Positions 17,975 through 28,604 of a stretch of DNA of 64,000 nt are shown here, one piece after another (the stretch's first letter is position 1; the number at the start of each line of letters is the position of its first letter). The DNA comes from Symbiodinium natans (taxonomy: Eukaryota > Sar > Dinophyceae > Suessiales > Symbiodiniaceae). The position numbers and the translations under genes were made by a program. The DNA lies in NCBI GenBank assembly GCA_905221605.1, contig CAJNDS010002134.1:584068-648067 (forward strand). Reading direction: 5' to 3'. Under the pieces are notes generated by a model. The model saw only the letters and a program-made list of their open reading frames with translations, ran no database searches and was not told where the DNA came from.

Positions 17975-18072
17975 AAGGGTTTTAGGTTTAGGGTTTTAGG
18001 GTTTAGGGTTTAGGGTTTAGGGTTTTAGGGTTTTAGGGTTTTAGGGTTTAGGGTTTTAGGGTTTAGGGTTTA
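17975..18072. repeat. telomeric array with TTTTAGGG octamers
   Basis: About 12 units alternating TTTAGGG and TTTTAGGG. Confidence 0.9.
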
Positions 18073-18473
18073 CCCGACACACTTTGTCCTAGCCCGCCCC
18101 CCCCCACCCGTGGACCTCCGGGCAGTTTTGGGGTCAAGGGTTTAGGGTCTAGGGTTTGGGGTTTTCGGGTTTAGGGCAGCTAATCAGACTACCAGATGAA
18201 CCCTACAAGGGTTTCGGGTTTAGGGTTAAGGGGGCTTGGGGTTCAAATACTCTTTAGGGTTTATACGGTATAGGGGCGAGAGTAGCATAGGATATATGAT
18301 CCCATCTTAAGGGTTTGAGTAGGTTTTCAAGGTGCTGTGGGGAGTTTGGCCTTTTGGAGGTAGATCGGCTCTTGTCGTACTTAGAAACATGTGGCGTTGG
18401 AGTCTGCGACGACCTTCCGGATTTCGTGACTGGCGTTGCTCATGCTGTGGACACTGGCTCCGGAAGTCAGGTT

Positions 18474-18559
18474 TTACAGGGTCATGGTGTTGCCATCAGA
18501 TGGGAGACCATCATTCATATTGAAGTCGGCAGCAACGTCCATGACCGTTTGCGTGAGGT
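18474..18559 (-). CDS. minus-strand gene 18.5-18.8 kb, candidate terminal exon
   Basis: Acceptor GAGTGACTCACAG, then 86 bases reading LTQTVMDVAADFNMNDGLPS and SDGNTMTL-like end at TAA (18474-18476). Phase matches a GC donor (GCAG|GCTCAG) of the upstream exon near 18607. A further small minus frame to 18381 with acceptor TGTCCACAG is an alternative ending. Product unknown; acidic. Confidence 0.5.
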
Positions 18560-18606
18560 CTGTGAGTCACTCACAGACACACTCAGTGTGTGGGCTGTTG
18601 AGCAGG

Positions 18607-18790
18607 TCTGAGCCTGCCAGTAAACGGCCCGAGTGGAAACTCGTCGCCAAATGCAACCAACCCATTGCTTTGCCAGATGTGCGGAGTACGAGCGGTGGCA
18701 CATCTTCGACACGACCAGCGATCTGATTTCCACCCTTAGGCCCTTGGGCAAAGCGGACGCTCGAGCCAACATGACTGACTTGAACGTCAT
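18607..18790 (-). CDS. minus-strand gene 18.5-18.8 kb, main exon
   Basis: Open frame of about 60 codons with natural composition: HVGSSVRFAQGPKGGNQIAG, then RVEDVPPLVLRTSGKAMGWL and a basic end at GCAG|GCTC. Upstream on the same strand a possible small exon ends at TTG|GTACGT (about 18802). No family recognised. The donor would be GC, frequent in dinoflagellate introns. Confidence 0.5.
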
Positions 18791-19048
18791 GACCAACGTA
18801 CCAACATGACGCACAGCATGCCAGACTCTCTGAGAGCCCGCGCGCAGGCTGCCGCGGCAAGGGAGGCGCCAATCCCTGTGCTGGCCGTCTGGACGCCTGC
18901 TTTGCGGGATTGGGGAGGGGGTTGGGACTCGGGGGGGGGGGGGGAATTTGAAGTATCAAAGCGGCTTCAGTATAACCAGGCAACGATCATGGGCCGAACC
19001 CACAAGTCTACTGTGGTGCTGGGCTGGTGCTGGTGTCGGGATTCCAGG

Positions 19049-19227
19049 ATGGCCCCTAAAACCCTCTGAAAAATATTTCCTTGAATACTGCTAGTAATCC
19101 CTTTATCACCCTTATAAGGACGATTTTGTTGTTTTCTTTGTGGGGTGCTTATAAGCAAATAGTAGAATCTGATCCTCTAAGTCTTAAACCCAAGAAGGAA
19201 AAAAACAAAATGTCCCAAGGGCCTACC
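19049..19227. mobile_element. MITE, GGCCCTTAAAACCC family (long copy)
   Basis: Begins GGCCCCTAAAACCCTCTGAA and ends CCCAAGGGCC in inverted orientation; the body carries GAAAAATATTTCC. The same element lies at 26308-26385 and inside an intron at 33708-33794. Telomeric repeats follow its right end directly. Confidence 0.75.
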
Positions 19228-19304
19228 CTAAACCCTAAAGCCTAAACCCTAAACCCTAAGCCCTAAGCCCTAAACCCTAAACCCTAAACCCCTAAGCCTA
19301 GCCG

Positions 19305-19425
19305 AGGACTCAAGCTGCCGGGGCCAAAGGCCTAGACGCGATGCTGTGAGCGCACAAAGCACCAGGAAGAGCAGCACAGCCGGCCCAACAACCTGGCAGT
19401 CGATGGTGTGGGCATACCAAGACCT
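19305..19425 (-). CDS. candidate membrane-spanning exon
   Basis: Minus strand open frame with a strong hydrophobic helix (VVGPAVLLFLVLCALTASRL) flanked by a His/Cys-containing loop and a basic end. Possible acceptor GACTGCCAG. The plus strand is also open but encodes a Ser/Arg-rich low-complexity sequence. Confidence 0.35.
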
Positions 19426-19590
19426 TCTTGGGTTTAGGGTTTATAGGGTTTAGGGTTTAGGGTTTGGGGTTTAGGGTTTAGGGTTTCGGGTTTAGGGTGA
19501 CCTTCTTAAGATTCTCCGAAAATGTGGCGGATTTTCTTCCGAGCTCTTCTGAAGCCTTCACTTGAGATTGCCCACGGTTGCAGGGAGGAT

Positions 19591-19747
19591 GTCAGATTGG
19601 GGAGTGTGGGTTCGCATGTCAACATTCCAGTTTAGCCTTCCGGAATCGAAGCCGACCCCCATAACATGCGACGGCAACAACTTTGCCGTGGCGTCACGTC
19701 TCAAGGCGCACTTCCTTCGGTTCACCTGCCCGTCCCCATCATCCTAA
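19591..19747 (+). CDS. candidate terminal exon, plus strand
   Basis: Acceptor CCCACGGTTGCAG, then about 50 codons (MSDWGVWVRMSTFQFSLPES and on) to TAA at 19745-19747. A minus-strand frame over the same stretch is also open, so strand is not certain. Confidence 0.3.
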
Positions 19748-20179
19748 ACAATAAACCCAAATCAAAAGCCCCGAGCCTGAACTTTTTGAGACCGAAAGAG
19801 CGTCCCTCACACAACAGGAAGTTCTGTTGATTCGGCTACCTATGCAAGACCAAGATTCGAACCGTTTGCTTGTTCAGCGGGTTTGTGCCAGAAGGAGGAA
19901 GCTCGTCGAAATGCGGGTCGGAATGGGGGAGTGGGATTTAGGGCCTTAGGGCAGCCGTCAACCTTAGCAGCAAACCCAGGATGTAGGGTTGTAGGCTGTA
20001 TTGTGTTCAGGGTATCCGTTAACCAAGCCTACCTTGGTAGCCCTGTAAGCATGTTAAAATCAGGGTACCCTTTTTTTGGTGTTGCATACTCTATCAGGAA
20101 ACCTTGAACCAAAACAAGACAAAAAAAAGGGTAACACTGGGCTACCAAGCCTACCCTTAGCACACGTTGCAACGCCACA

Positions 20180-20260
20180 ACCCTAAACCCTAAACCCTAA
20201 ACCCTAAACCCTAAACCCTAAACCCTAAACCCTAAACCCTAAACCCTAAACCCTAAACCA
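20180..20260. repeat. interstitial telomeric array (CCCTAAA)
   Basis: Eleven to twelve perfect units directly followed by the 88-bp segment duplicated at 25277-25364. Confidence 0.95.
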
Positions 20261-20261
20261 A

Positions 20262-20349
20262 TAAAGGCCGAGACCATGCACTCCTTCCAGCCACATAAAT
20301 GGCATTGAGCATCAAAACACTCAGAGACGGGGTCATGGTTGTAGGATGG
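20262..20349. repeat. 88-bp segment, identical copy 1
   Basis: Base-for-base identical to 25277-25364, about 5 kb away. Both copies have a CCCTAAA array on their left; here unique sequence follows on the right. Confidence 0.9.
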
Positions 20350-20448
20350 GCTCTTCTACCCGTAGAACCCTTTTAAGAGGTTTTAGGGTTTAGGGTTGAT
20401 TGCGGCGATTATAAGGCTTACTAGCCCACCCCAATTCCTGTTGATCGG

Positions 20449-20565
20449 ATGGAGGACCAGGACCCCGAGTTCTCAATCTGGGTGAAACAGCTTTTGGGCA
20501 CTGAGCGGTGCGGCGCAGCGCACCTGGCAGCGCAGAGATTGCAATCAGTGTGTTCCTGGAGAATG
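20449..20565 (+). CDS. candidate exon beginning with ATG
   Basis: From an ATG at about 20449 an acidic N-terminus (MEDQDPEFSIWVKQLLGTER) continues into an Ala/Cys-rich helix-like stretch, open for about 39 codons until telomere-like repeats. No acceptor is needed if this is a first exon; the donor is not obvious. Product unknown. Confidence 0.4.
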
Positions 20566-21074
20566 TCCCTACACCCTCTCTCTTATAAACCCTAAACCCT
20601 AACCCCTAAATCCTGAACCCTAAACCTTATAAACCGTATACCCTAACCCTTTTTTGCAACAGGCTTCGTACTTCACCTGGGGTATGCTCCCACAACCCTA
20701 ACCCCTAAATCCTGAACCCTGAACCTTTGGCGCTTCCGGTCTCGGGCTTGCCCCAGCTTTTTGGTATCCGGGCTCTACGCGACATCTGCCGGAACCAAAG
20801 ACTCCACCCACTTCAACCCCTAAATTCCTGAACCCGAAACCCTAAGCCTAAACCCGTTTTGAACCCTCAAGCCAGAAGCTGCAGGGAGTTGCATCTTTCA
20901 GGAAGGGGTCCAGTGGCGAACTTAAGGACTCCAAAACGAAACCAAGCCCTTAACCCGTGCCGTGGGTTAGGGTCCCCTACAGAAGTAGTGGCTGAATTGG
21001 GGGGGTTCTTGGGCCCTACTATACGAATGCTTAGTTCTTAAGGAACGAGTTGCTGCATGGGGGTCCTAACCGAC

Positions 21075-21238
21075 CCGGTGCCTCTAAAATTCTCAGCCAC
21101 AAGGAAACCCTAAACCCTAAACCCTATAGCCCTAAACCCTAAACCCCGGTGCCTCTAAAATTCTCAGCCACAAGGAAACCCTAAACCCTAAACCCTAAAC
21201 CCTAAACCCCGGTGCCTCTAAAATTCTCAGCCACAAGG
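21075..21238. repeat. three exact 30-bp copies separated by telomeric arrays
   Basis: The same 30 bases occur at 21075-21104, 21146-21175 and 21209-21238, with CCCTAAA runs between them. On the minus strand the unit continues an open frame from 21320 (CETAKDRGCLPVNVPDLVAE, then NFRGTG), so it looks like exon sequence duplicated around two telomeric insertions. The unit contains AG|GC on that strand. Confidence 0.85.
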
Positions 21239-21330
21239 TCAGGAACGTTCACAGGAAGGCAGCCACGGTCTTTGGCCGTTTCGCAAGCAGCTCCTGACAC
21301 CGAATCTGGGCGCATCTTCCTCTAAAGCCC
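21105..21330 (-). CDS. candidate exon ending in the 30-bp triplicated unit
   Basis: Minus strand, from acceptor AGATGCGCCCAG near 21318: frame DSVSGAACETAKDRGCLPVN continuing to VPDLVAENFRGTG. Removing the telomeric inserts at AG|GC would continue the frame through the last copy of the unit. Product unknown. Confidence 0.4.
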
Positions 21331-21354
21331 CAATTACGGGCTGCCTGGGTTAGG

Positions 21355-21413
21355 GTTTAGGGTTTAGGGTTTAGGGTTTCGGGTTTGGGGTTTAGGGTTT
21401 AGGGTTTAGGGTT
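21355..21413. repeat. interstitial telomeric array (TTTAGGG)
   Basis: About eight units with TTTCGGG and TTTGGGG variants. Confidence 0.9.
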
Positions 21414-21582
21414 GAGGTCGAAAATGGCATGCTTGCTGCTTCTTTGGGACGTCATGAACAAAAGTAGCAAACGTTAAGATTTTGGAGTTGCTGTAAACCC
21501 TCAAGGCAGGCAGTGACAGCAACCCAGCAATGTCCTCCGCAATCTCAGACTGGAATTTCTCCTGACAAGTTTGCTCATCCAG

Positions 21583-21779
21583 ACATGTTGCGTGGGCGTG
21601 CTTGAAGCTCGAAAGGCTGAACTGCCCGGAGGTCCCTCAAAGTTTTGGCAATTGGGGCTCTCAAAAACAGTTGCTGTGAACTTACGCTATATTTCTGCCT
21701 CGGCCGCTCGGCAGAAACTTCCATTCAACAGGCAAAATACGCAACTTCTCGGTCCCCGGGCCCTTGCCAAATCCCCCAG
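21583..21779 (+). CDS. plus-strand gene 21.6-23.6 kb, candidate exon
   Basis: Acceptor TTTGCTCATCCAG, 197 bases open in frame (TCCVGVLEARKAELPGGPSK, later NLRYISASAARQKLPFNRQN), donor CCCAG|GTACCC. Length, composition and both sites support an exon. Product unknown. Confidence 0.45.
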
Positions 21780-22295
21780 GTACCCTCAGTAGGAATTCCG
21801 ATGCCGCCAAGGCTCCTCGACTATTCGCATCTGGTGGCGTGCCCAGATGAACCTGGGGAACGCACATGCCGAGGCGTAGCCAGAGAGATGCCGGTGTGGA
21901 GCTGTTTGCCAGGGAAACGAATCAGATTTCTCATCTTAATCTTCTGATAGTTTGGGCCTACCATAAAAGGCCATAGCTTTGGGGAGGGGCTTGGTGTAGT
22001 CTGGCTGTGGCCGAATATGCCCTTTGGTCGTGTCAAGCCCCTTGTCAGCTTTACTCACTACACTTCCGACAGCCTGGTGGCTGGCCGCAGAGCCGACCCT
22101 TCTGTTGCCAACCTATGTTACGCCTGCCCTGCGCCTGTTGCAGCCTCTACTTCTTTGCTCACAGGCTGCTAGGTGTTGTGCTACCCAAAGGCGGGGCAGG
22201 GTCTCACTCCTACACCCAGAGTCCGAGAGGTTCTGCCCTAGCCCCCTAAACCCTAAACCCTAAACCCTACACCCTTTACCCTAAACCACTTGCAG

Positions 22296-22547
22296 CCGGA
22301 GCGGCTGCTGGTGAAACTCCCAGGCCACAAGAGTCTCCATGGACAAGGGGCTTTCTTCCACCCTGTCGCGGGGAACTCGCCAGAGAACAGAAACACCCCA
22401 CCCCATATTCACCAAAGCCCGTACCCTTTGCAAAGGGGGGTTCCTGTAATCAGTATGAGGGCATGGGGGCCGATTAAGGATGCCACCGAGCTCGTGCATC
22501 TTTCCTACTGCTGTACAACCCTAAACCCCCTCATATACGGGCCTTAA
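22296..22547 (+). CDS. plus-strand gene 21.6-23.6 kb, candidate exon
   Basis: Acceptor CTAAACCACTTGCAG directly after a telomeric array, then a long open frame (PERLLVKLPGHKSLHGQGAF and on) to TAA at 22545-22547; an internal donor may end it earlier. A minus-strand Met-led frame near 22339 is the competitor. Confidence 0.4.
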   Translation, partial: PERLLVKLPGHKSLHGQGAFFHPVAGNSPENRNTPPHIHQSPYPLQRGVPVISMRAWGPIKDATELVHLSYCCTTLNPLIYGP

Positions 22548-23239
22548 AAAAACAGAATAGGGTTTCGGCGGGTTATTGTGGTACAGTTATCTAGGGACCA
22601 TAAGTGAATGCACCTGGCTGCCCAGCGTTTACGATTGGATTCTTTAAAACCCGGCGGAGGACCCTCTGCTAACTCGAAGCAATGCCTGCTTTAAAAACTT
22701 TTTTAAAGCAACCAAAGAGTTTAAAGGCCTCCTAAACCCTTGTTCCCTTTTTGCCTCTGGACTCCCTAAACCCTCAACCCTGAACCCTAAACCCTTTAAA
22801 TCCGAAAACCTGAATCCCTAGACTCGGTTCCATCCACGAACGCCGGCCTCTGAAAGTTTTGAAGCTTGCTCTGTGTACAGGGCACGCTGCCTTCCTGGGT
22901 GCTTTGGGTTTCGGGGTTGTAAACCCTAAACCCTAAACCCTGAACCCTCAACCCTCAACCCTAAACCGTTCGGGTTTGGGGTTTTGGGTTTAGGGGAATA
23001 GGGTGGCAGCTGTGGTGTGACTTAAGCAGGTCGTGATGGGCCGCGAGCTGCGGAGAGAACGTATTCTTTTGCCACCCATCTAGTCACTGCAACGTCTACG
23101 GTTTAATGCTTTGGCTTTTACAAGGCTTTCGTGTCCCTAAACCCTAGACCCTAGACCCTAAACCCTAAAGGTTTCGAATCTCAAGCTCGCAACACAGCCG
23201 GCAAAGACTACAGTCTCATTCAGAGGGTCCCATCCTGCT

Positions 23240-23265
23240 ACGGGAGGAAGGGGGGGGGGGGGGGC
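23240..23265. repeat. G-rich homopolymer tract
   Basis: About 17 consecutive G followed by further G-rich sequence. Similar G runs occur at 18925-18942, 23840-23864 and 24841-24868. Confidence 0.9.
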
Positions 23266-23353
23266 GGAATGGGGGAGAGGGGGCTAGGGGGTTCTACTAC
23301 AAAAACTCTGACAAAAAGCTTGAATTGCTTCCTCTGACCCTTTTTGCATCCAG

Positions 23354-23632
23354 GTCTCTTGCGATGACCCTACACCCAAAAACCCTGCACGGAGAAATCC
23401 AATCAGCGAATTGCTGATTGCCAAACTAAGTGTTTCCCAAGCAGCCGCAGCTGGGAGGGTTTCTTCTGGGCGCTTGTCCTCCGATTTCAGAGGGAGGCTG
23501 TTTAGGGTTCAGCGGCCAGTCGAAAAAAGTGCGCTTTCGGAAGTTTACATCCTCCTTCTTTTCGTGCTTGTAATTGCACATGTGGGCAATCGCCTAGGAA
23601 TCAAAAGGCCCTGGAAGGAACCTAAGCCCTGA
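23354..23632 (+). CDS. plus-strand gene 21.6-23.6 kb, candidate terminal exon with TM helix
   Basis: 279 bases, 92 codons plus TGA, right after acceptor CCCTTTTTGCATCCAG. The frame starts VSCDDPTPKNPARRNPISEL, has an Arg/Ser-rich middle, then a membrane helix (VYILLLFVLVIAHVGNRLG) and a basic tail. This reads as a C-terminal single-pass anchor. The acceptor belongs to the recurring CCCTTTTTGCATCC motif. Confidence 0.5.
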   Translation, partial: VSCDDPTPKNPARRNPISELLIAKLSVSQAAAAGRVSSGRLSSDFRGRLFRVQRPVEKSALSEVYILLLFVLVIAHVGNRLGIKRPWKEPKP

Positions 23633-24185
23633 CAAAAGGGAATGAAGAAAGGCCAACTCTGCTTCGAGTTTCTATTTCGGGACCAAATCAACCCTAAAAT
23701 TGGGATCATATTCCCTCTACTACTATATTCCCGATGAGGGCATGCGAACCAGGGTTCAGGGTTCAGGGTTCAGGGTTTAGGGTTTAGGGCAACTCTGCAG
23801 CTCGCACGCTTGACCAGGACACCCAGGTCCCCCCATTTAGGGTTTGGGGGGGGGGGGGGGGGGGTGACGCATGGAAGGATGGATGCTTTTGCAACACGCC
23901 TGAGACATCGCGCCAACGACAGCAGCGTTCCAAAAGCCCTACATCCTTCCGCAAGAACCCTGAGATCCTACTGCAGGTGCTGTCAGGGGAGTGTTTGGGT
24001 TTAGTGTTTAGGGTTAGGGTTTAGGGCTTAGGGTTTAGGGTTTAGGGTCTGGGGTCTAAGGTTTCGGGTTTAAGGAATAGATCCCACTGTGTTCATGCCC
24101 CAGAGGACCTCAGCTGGTGCAGCCGGGCAAGGGATGTTGAATCGATTCCTTGGTTGCCAGGATCTCGGCCGAACTGAGGGTTTCT

Positions 24186-24310
24186 GACATTAGGGGCACC
24201 TTATTGGGGTCCTTAAGCCCTAAACCCAAAACCACAAACCGGAAGGGAATCCTACCATTTGGGGGCTCTATTTTCGCCATCCCCCTATTCTCGTAAACCC
24301 CCAAATCGGA
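24186..24310. mobile_element. MITE, ACCTTATTGGGGTCCTTAAG family
   Basis: Shares ACCTTATTGGGGTCCTTAAG and ATCCTACYATTTGGG with 24576-24694. Here a short telomere-like stretch (CCCTAAACCCAAAACC) sits at the element's centre. Confidence 0.7.
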
Positions 24311-24575
24311 CCTGCTTAAATGCTAAAACGCAAACCCTATAAGCCTATAAACCCCCCATAAGCTGTATATAAGCCCTTGTGAACCCTGCCCACACTAACT
24401 GGTACCATCCCGGTCCTAACCATAGAAGCTCTGCAGGTCTGAGAAATGAGGGCTCAAAGGCTGTGGGTCGATAGGCTTTGCTCCAGGTCTCATGTTCAGA
24501 GCATCGAGCACAGGGGACAGAACCATGTCCTCGGGCAAGCTTGCAACTCCAAAGGTGCGGCGCCACAATATGGAG

Positions 24576-24694
24576 GTTTCCGAAATTAGGGGGTACCTTA
24601 TTGGGGTCCTTAAGCTATAAGGGAATCCTACTATTTGGGAGGTCTAATTATTTATGGGGCCCCCTATCTTCGTAAACTCCCCATATCCTGCCGG
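24576..24694. mobile_element. MITE, ACCTTATTGGGGTCCTTAAG family, intact centre
   Basis: Second copy about 400 bp from the first, without the telomeric stretch in its middle. Confidence 0.7.
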
Positions 24695-25276
24695 ACAGCC
24701 CCTCCTTCTCTCACGTAAGGTCTCTTGCACCCGACCTCTCCTCAAGCCCGAGAGCATGTTCTTAAGCCAGCAGCCAGCGCATACTGCTCAAAATCCATAT
24801 CCCCACCCAGTTGACTATAGCTCAATCCCAATGCATGTGGGGGGAGGGAAGGGGGGGGGGGGGGCGGGGCTTTTTGGGTACCCCCGAATCCTAAGCCCCT
24901 GGAGCTGAAGATCCGGCCCAGCCACCGTATTCTCACATCGGTTTAGGGTTTAGGGTTTAGGGTTTAGGGTTTAGGGTTTACCCTTTTTGGGGTTGGTCAC
25001 TTTGTCAGGGAACCTAGAACCCCAAAAAGGGCAAACGGGCACCACTGGGAAGAAAAAACACGGAGCCCTCGGAAAGGGTACCCCTATTTGGGGAAACCCT
25101 TAACCCTAAACCCCCACACCCGTTTTGCAACGTCACGGCCAGGACAGCGCGCATACACTGCAACCGCCTTTTTTGAACCTGGAATCTGCACCATTAACTA
25201 CCTAAACCCTTTTTGCAGCAGGTACCTAAACCCTAAACCATAAACCCTAAACCCTAAACCCTAAACTCTAAACCAG

Positions 25277-25364
25277 TAAAGGCCGAGACCATGCACTCCT
25301 TCCAGCCACATAAATGGCATTGAGCATCAAAACACTCAGAGACGGGGTCATGGTTGTAGGATGG
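25277..25364. repeat. 88-bp segment, identical copy 2
   Basis: Identical to 20262-20349. Here telomeric arrays flank both sides. Confidence 0.9.
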
Positions 25365-25365
25365 A

Positions 25366-25745
25366 CCCTAAACCCTAAACCCTAAACCCTAAACCCTGAA
25401 CCCTGAACCCTGAACCCTAAACCCTAAACCCTAAACCCTAAACCCTAAACCCTAAACCCTAAACCTAAACTCCCATGAGTTTGGCAACCCCCACCCGCTG
25501 ATGGGGCCCCTGCCGCAGCGGTGGCCAGGCGTGCGACCCAGCCGGGCCTGAGACACAGGCATACGGGTTAGGGTTTAGGGGGTTCGGGGTTTAGGGCATG
25601 GGGTTTGGGGTTTAGGGTTTGGGGTTTAGGATTTGGGGTTTAGGGTTTAGGGTTTCGGGTTTAGGGTTTAGGGTTTAGGATTTGGGGTTTAGGGTTTGGG
25701 GTTTAGGGCTTAGGGCTTGGGGTCTAGGTTTTGGGGTTCAGGGTT
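25366..25745. repeat. long composite of opposed telomeric arrays
   Basis: CCCTAAA units (25366-25474) face TTTAGGG-type units with TTTGGGG variants (25565-25745) across about 90 bp of GC-rich DNA. This makes a large imperfect inverted repeat. Confidence 0.85.
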
Positions 25746-26307
25746 TACCTGGACCCTCCAGGGGACCAACATATAAGTTCTTGTTTGGAATAGCATGAAT
25801 TTCAGTCGCTGCTCAGGAAAATCGTTCTTTGACTTGAGAAAAAAGTAGTGCTCAAGCTCGCCATGTTTGAGCAAAGGTGGCAAAGCAGCGGCCGGCAAAA
25901 AGCCCGTTTTGCCGGGAAAGAGCGCGCTTCAGTCGGCACAGAGCGCCGTCACTAAACATGAGCCCATGTTTCATTCTGCAGTAATCCCGAAGAAAAGCTC
26001 GAGAATATAGATGTGATTTTGGTTGAAAAAACTGCTTTTCTTCAAAAATATTGGCCTCCTCGTTAGGGTTAGGGCTGAGGCTCGGAGTTTCGGAGTGCAG
26101 GCCTTGGGGTTTGGGGCTTGGTATTTGGGGCTCAGGATGGTTTAGGGTTTAGGGTTAGGATTTAGGGTTTAGGGTTTAGGGTTTCGGGTCCCGGGTTTAG
26201 GGTTTAGGGGTTCTGTTGGGTTTAGAAGACTCTTGGACATAGACTCGGTGGCGTCCCTGGGCACACTTCTCGACGTAAGTGCAGCTCAGAACTTCGATAG
26301 CCCTTGA

Positions 26308-26385
26308 AACCCTCTGAAAAATATCCCTGAATATGATCCTCTTAAACCCAATAAGGGAAAATATAGACTGCCCCAAAGGCCCTAA
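26308..26385. mobile_element. MITE, GGCCCTTAAAACCC family (short copy)
   Basis: Starts AGCCCTTGAAACCCTCTGAA, ends CCCAAAGGCC; about 78 bp. Same family as the intron insert at 33708-33794. Confidence 0.75.
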
Positions 26386-26726
26386 ACCCTAAACTCTAAA
26401 TCCTAAATCCTAAGCCCTTACCTAGAGAAAGGTTCCGGAGTGTCCATGGCGTCTTTCAGCTTGATGGGCGGCATGTAATTGAGACCGCGTGCCACCCTCC
26501 TTCCGCTTCCCAGTGGCGCCCTCACCCCCTGTTTAGGGTTTAGGGTTTAGGGTTTAGGGCTATCTTAACACCTTTACCCCTTCTGCCCTCAAAAAATCTC
26601 CTCAATGCCGGCTTCTTAAATTCAGAACAGCTACCAAGAACCGAGCCTTTCACCCGGGCGAACGCTAACATTTCTTGTTTTGTGGGAGGCGCTAATACTA
26701 AAAACAGGTCAACCCTAAGCCTGATG

Positions 26727-26813
26727 AACCCTAAACCCTAAACCCTAAACCCTAAACCCTAAACCCTAAACCCTAAACCCTAAACCCTAAACCCTAAACC
26801 CTAAACCCTAAAC
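26727..26813. repeat. interstitial telomeric array (CCCTAAA)
   Basis: Twelve perfect units. Confidence 0.95.
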
Positions 26814-28140
26814 TGACCAGGTGGCAGATCTGAGAGCTTCAAGTGTCCGGAAAGGTCGGTGCAGAAGTGGAGGCAATTGCCTTGGCTTCTGCTACGCCAG
26901 TGGCTGTTGCTGGTCACTCCTGCGTGTCTTGTTTAACCCTGCTTTGGAGTAGACCCTGGAAAAAAGTATACACTTTTTCGGTATAAGTAGCCATAATGGG
27001 AACCCAGAACCCAAAAAAGTATTGAGGTATAGTACTCCAAAACCCAGCTAATGTGTTGCCTTCAAACTTCCCTGTGTTTTTTGTTGGTCCAACAGGACCT
27101 GTAGGCTGGTCATGCTGAGCAACTGCTGGTGCACGAAGAGGTAAGGTTCTGAGAACCTGCCTACTTTAGATCTGAAAGTGGAGAAGGCCTTCCATCAGCA
27201 GAAGTATTGATGGTGGCATTCTGACGGCTGTTGCTTCGATTGCTATTCCTATCCCACTACTACTATTTCGACGACGCTTGCGAGAACGATACAGTATCCA
27301 GTACGATGCTTTTGGCATGATGAAAATCATCATGCTCGTGTTTGTTCTTTTACAGAGGTGTTGCTGCTGCTACTACTTACTACGACGACGAGGATGACCA
27401 CAACGACGGCGACGACGAGTATGCATAGAATTCTCACTACTGTTCCTGCGCTTACTGCAGTGTTTTGCCGCCTGCGTGCTTTCAATGTGCTTGCTGTTGC
27501 TGTTGTTGGAGTTCCTGCTGTTCCTGGTTGTTGCTGTTGCTGTTCCTGGTGCTGCGGTTGTTCCCAAGCAGCTCCTCGCTGCCACGTGGAAGGTACATTG
27601 CAGTCTGGACTGCGGCGACCCTTCGAAAGCATCGGAAACATTGTTCCTCACAGTGCTCCGTGGTTTCTCATCAACACCCAGCGTTTCACAATGCATTTCT
27701 TGCCCCAGAGTCGGGTTTGATGAGGACATCTGAGCTCATCAAAAACAATGTGTTTCACGATGCCTTCTGTGCCCAACATGAAAGCAAAAAAACGGCAAAC
27801 ACCCATACAAATGCTGATTGTTGGTTGTAACATGTTTTTGTTGACCCTTCGCGGCGGGCGGGCCGCTTGCCTTGCTGTGCTTGTTGTGCTTGTTGTGCTT
27901 GTCGTGCTTGTCGTGCTTGTCGTGCTTGTCGTCGTCGTCCTCCTCCTCCTCGTCCTCCTCGTCCTCCTCGTCCTCCTCGTCCTCCTCGTCCTCCTCGTCC
28001 TCCTCGTCCTCCTCATCGCCGACGTCGTCGACGACGACTGACGGAGATATTAAGATTAGGAGTTCAACCTGCACCGACGCATCCTCAACCCTTGCACTCT
28101 CTCGGAAATCTCAGGACTAAAGTTCACTGAATAAGTCGCG
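26814..28140. other. array-free stretch with trinucleotide microsatellites
   Basis: About 1.3 kb without telomeric repeats. It contains ACG/CTG-type clusters (27360-27560), GTGCTTGTC repeats (27875-27930) and a TCCTCG/TCC block (27935-28015). All six frames look open only because of the low complexity. I see no convincing gene. Confidence 0.6.
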
Positions 28141-28455
28141 GCTAGTTTAGGGTTTAGGGTTTCAAAACCCTAAACCCTATAAACCCTACTAAACCCTGTA
28201 AACCCTATGAACCCTCTACATCCAATAAACCCTATAAACCCTACTAACCCTCTAAATCCTATAAACCCTATTCACCCTATAAACCCTTTTAACCATATGA
28301 ACCCCAAAAGCCCTACATACTATAAACCCCATAAACCCCACAAAACCTAAAAAACGCTAGAAACCCTACAAACCCGATTGAAACCCTTCAACCCTATAAA
28401 ACCCTACAAATCCTATAAACCCTATTAAACCCTGCAAACCTCTAAACCCTGGACT
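28141..28455. repeat. degenerate AAACCCTATA-type repeats
   Basis: A run of CCCTATAAA/CCCTACAAA variants, longer period and more decayed than the 7-bp arrays. A similar stretch lies at 53160-53400. Confidence 0.8.
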
Positions 28456-28604
28456 CGTGGGAGTCCCTGTTTCGGTTGTTCTTGGCACAAGTCGCGCTTC
28501 AGTGGGTGGTAGGCGGTTCCAAGCCAGTCTGCCGCGATACTGCGGAGGAGAAGCCACACGTCCTCGCTGTCAGCAAACGGCATGGCTTGTTATCTTTATC
28601 CTCT

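Noticed and set aside
27330-28130. Overlapping ORFs with Ser, Leu, Glu/Asp or Arg/Thr runs
   Set aside because: All frames are open because of trinucleotide repeats; no splice context or natural composition.
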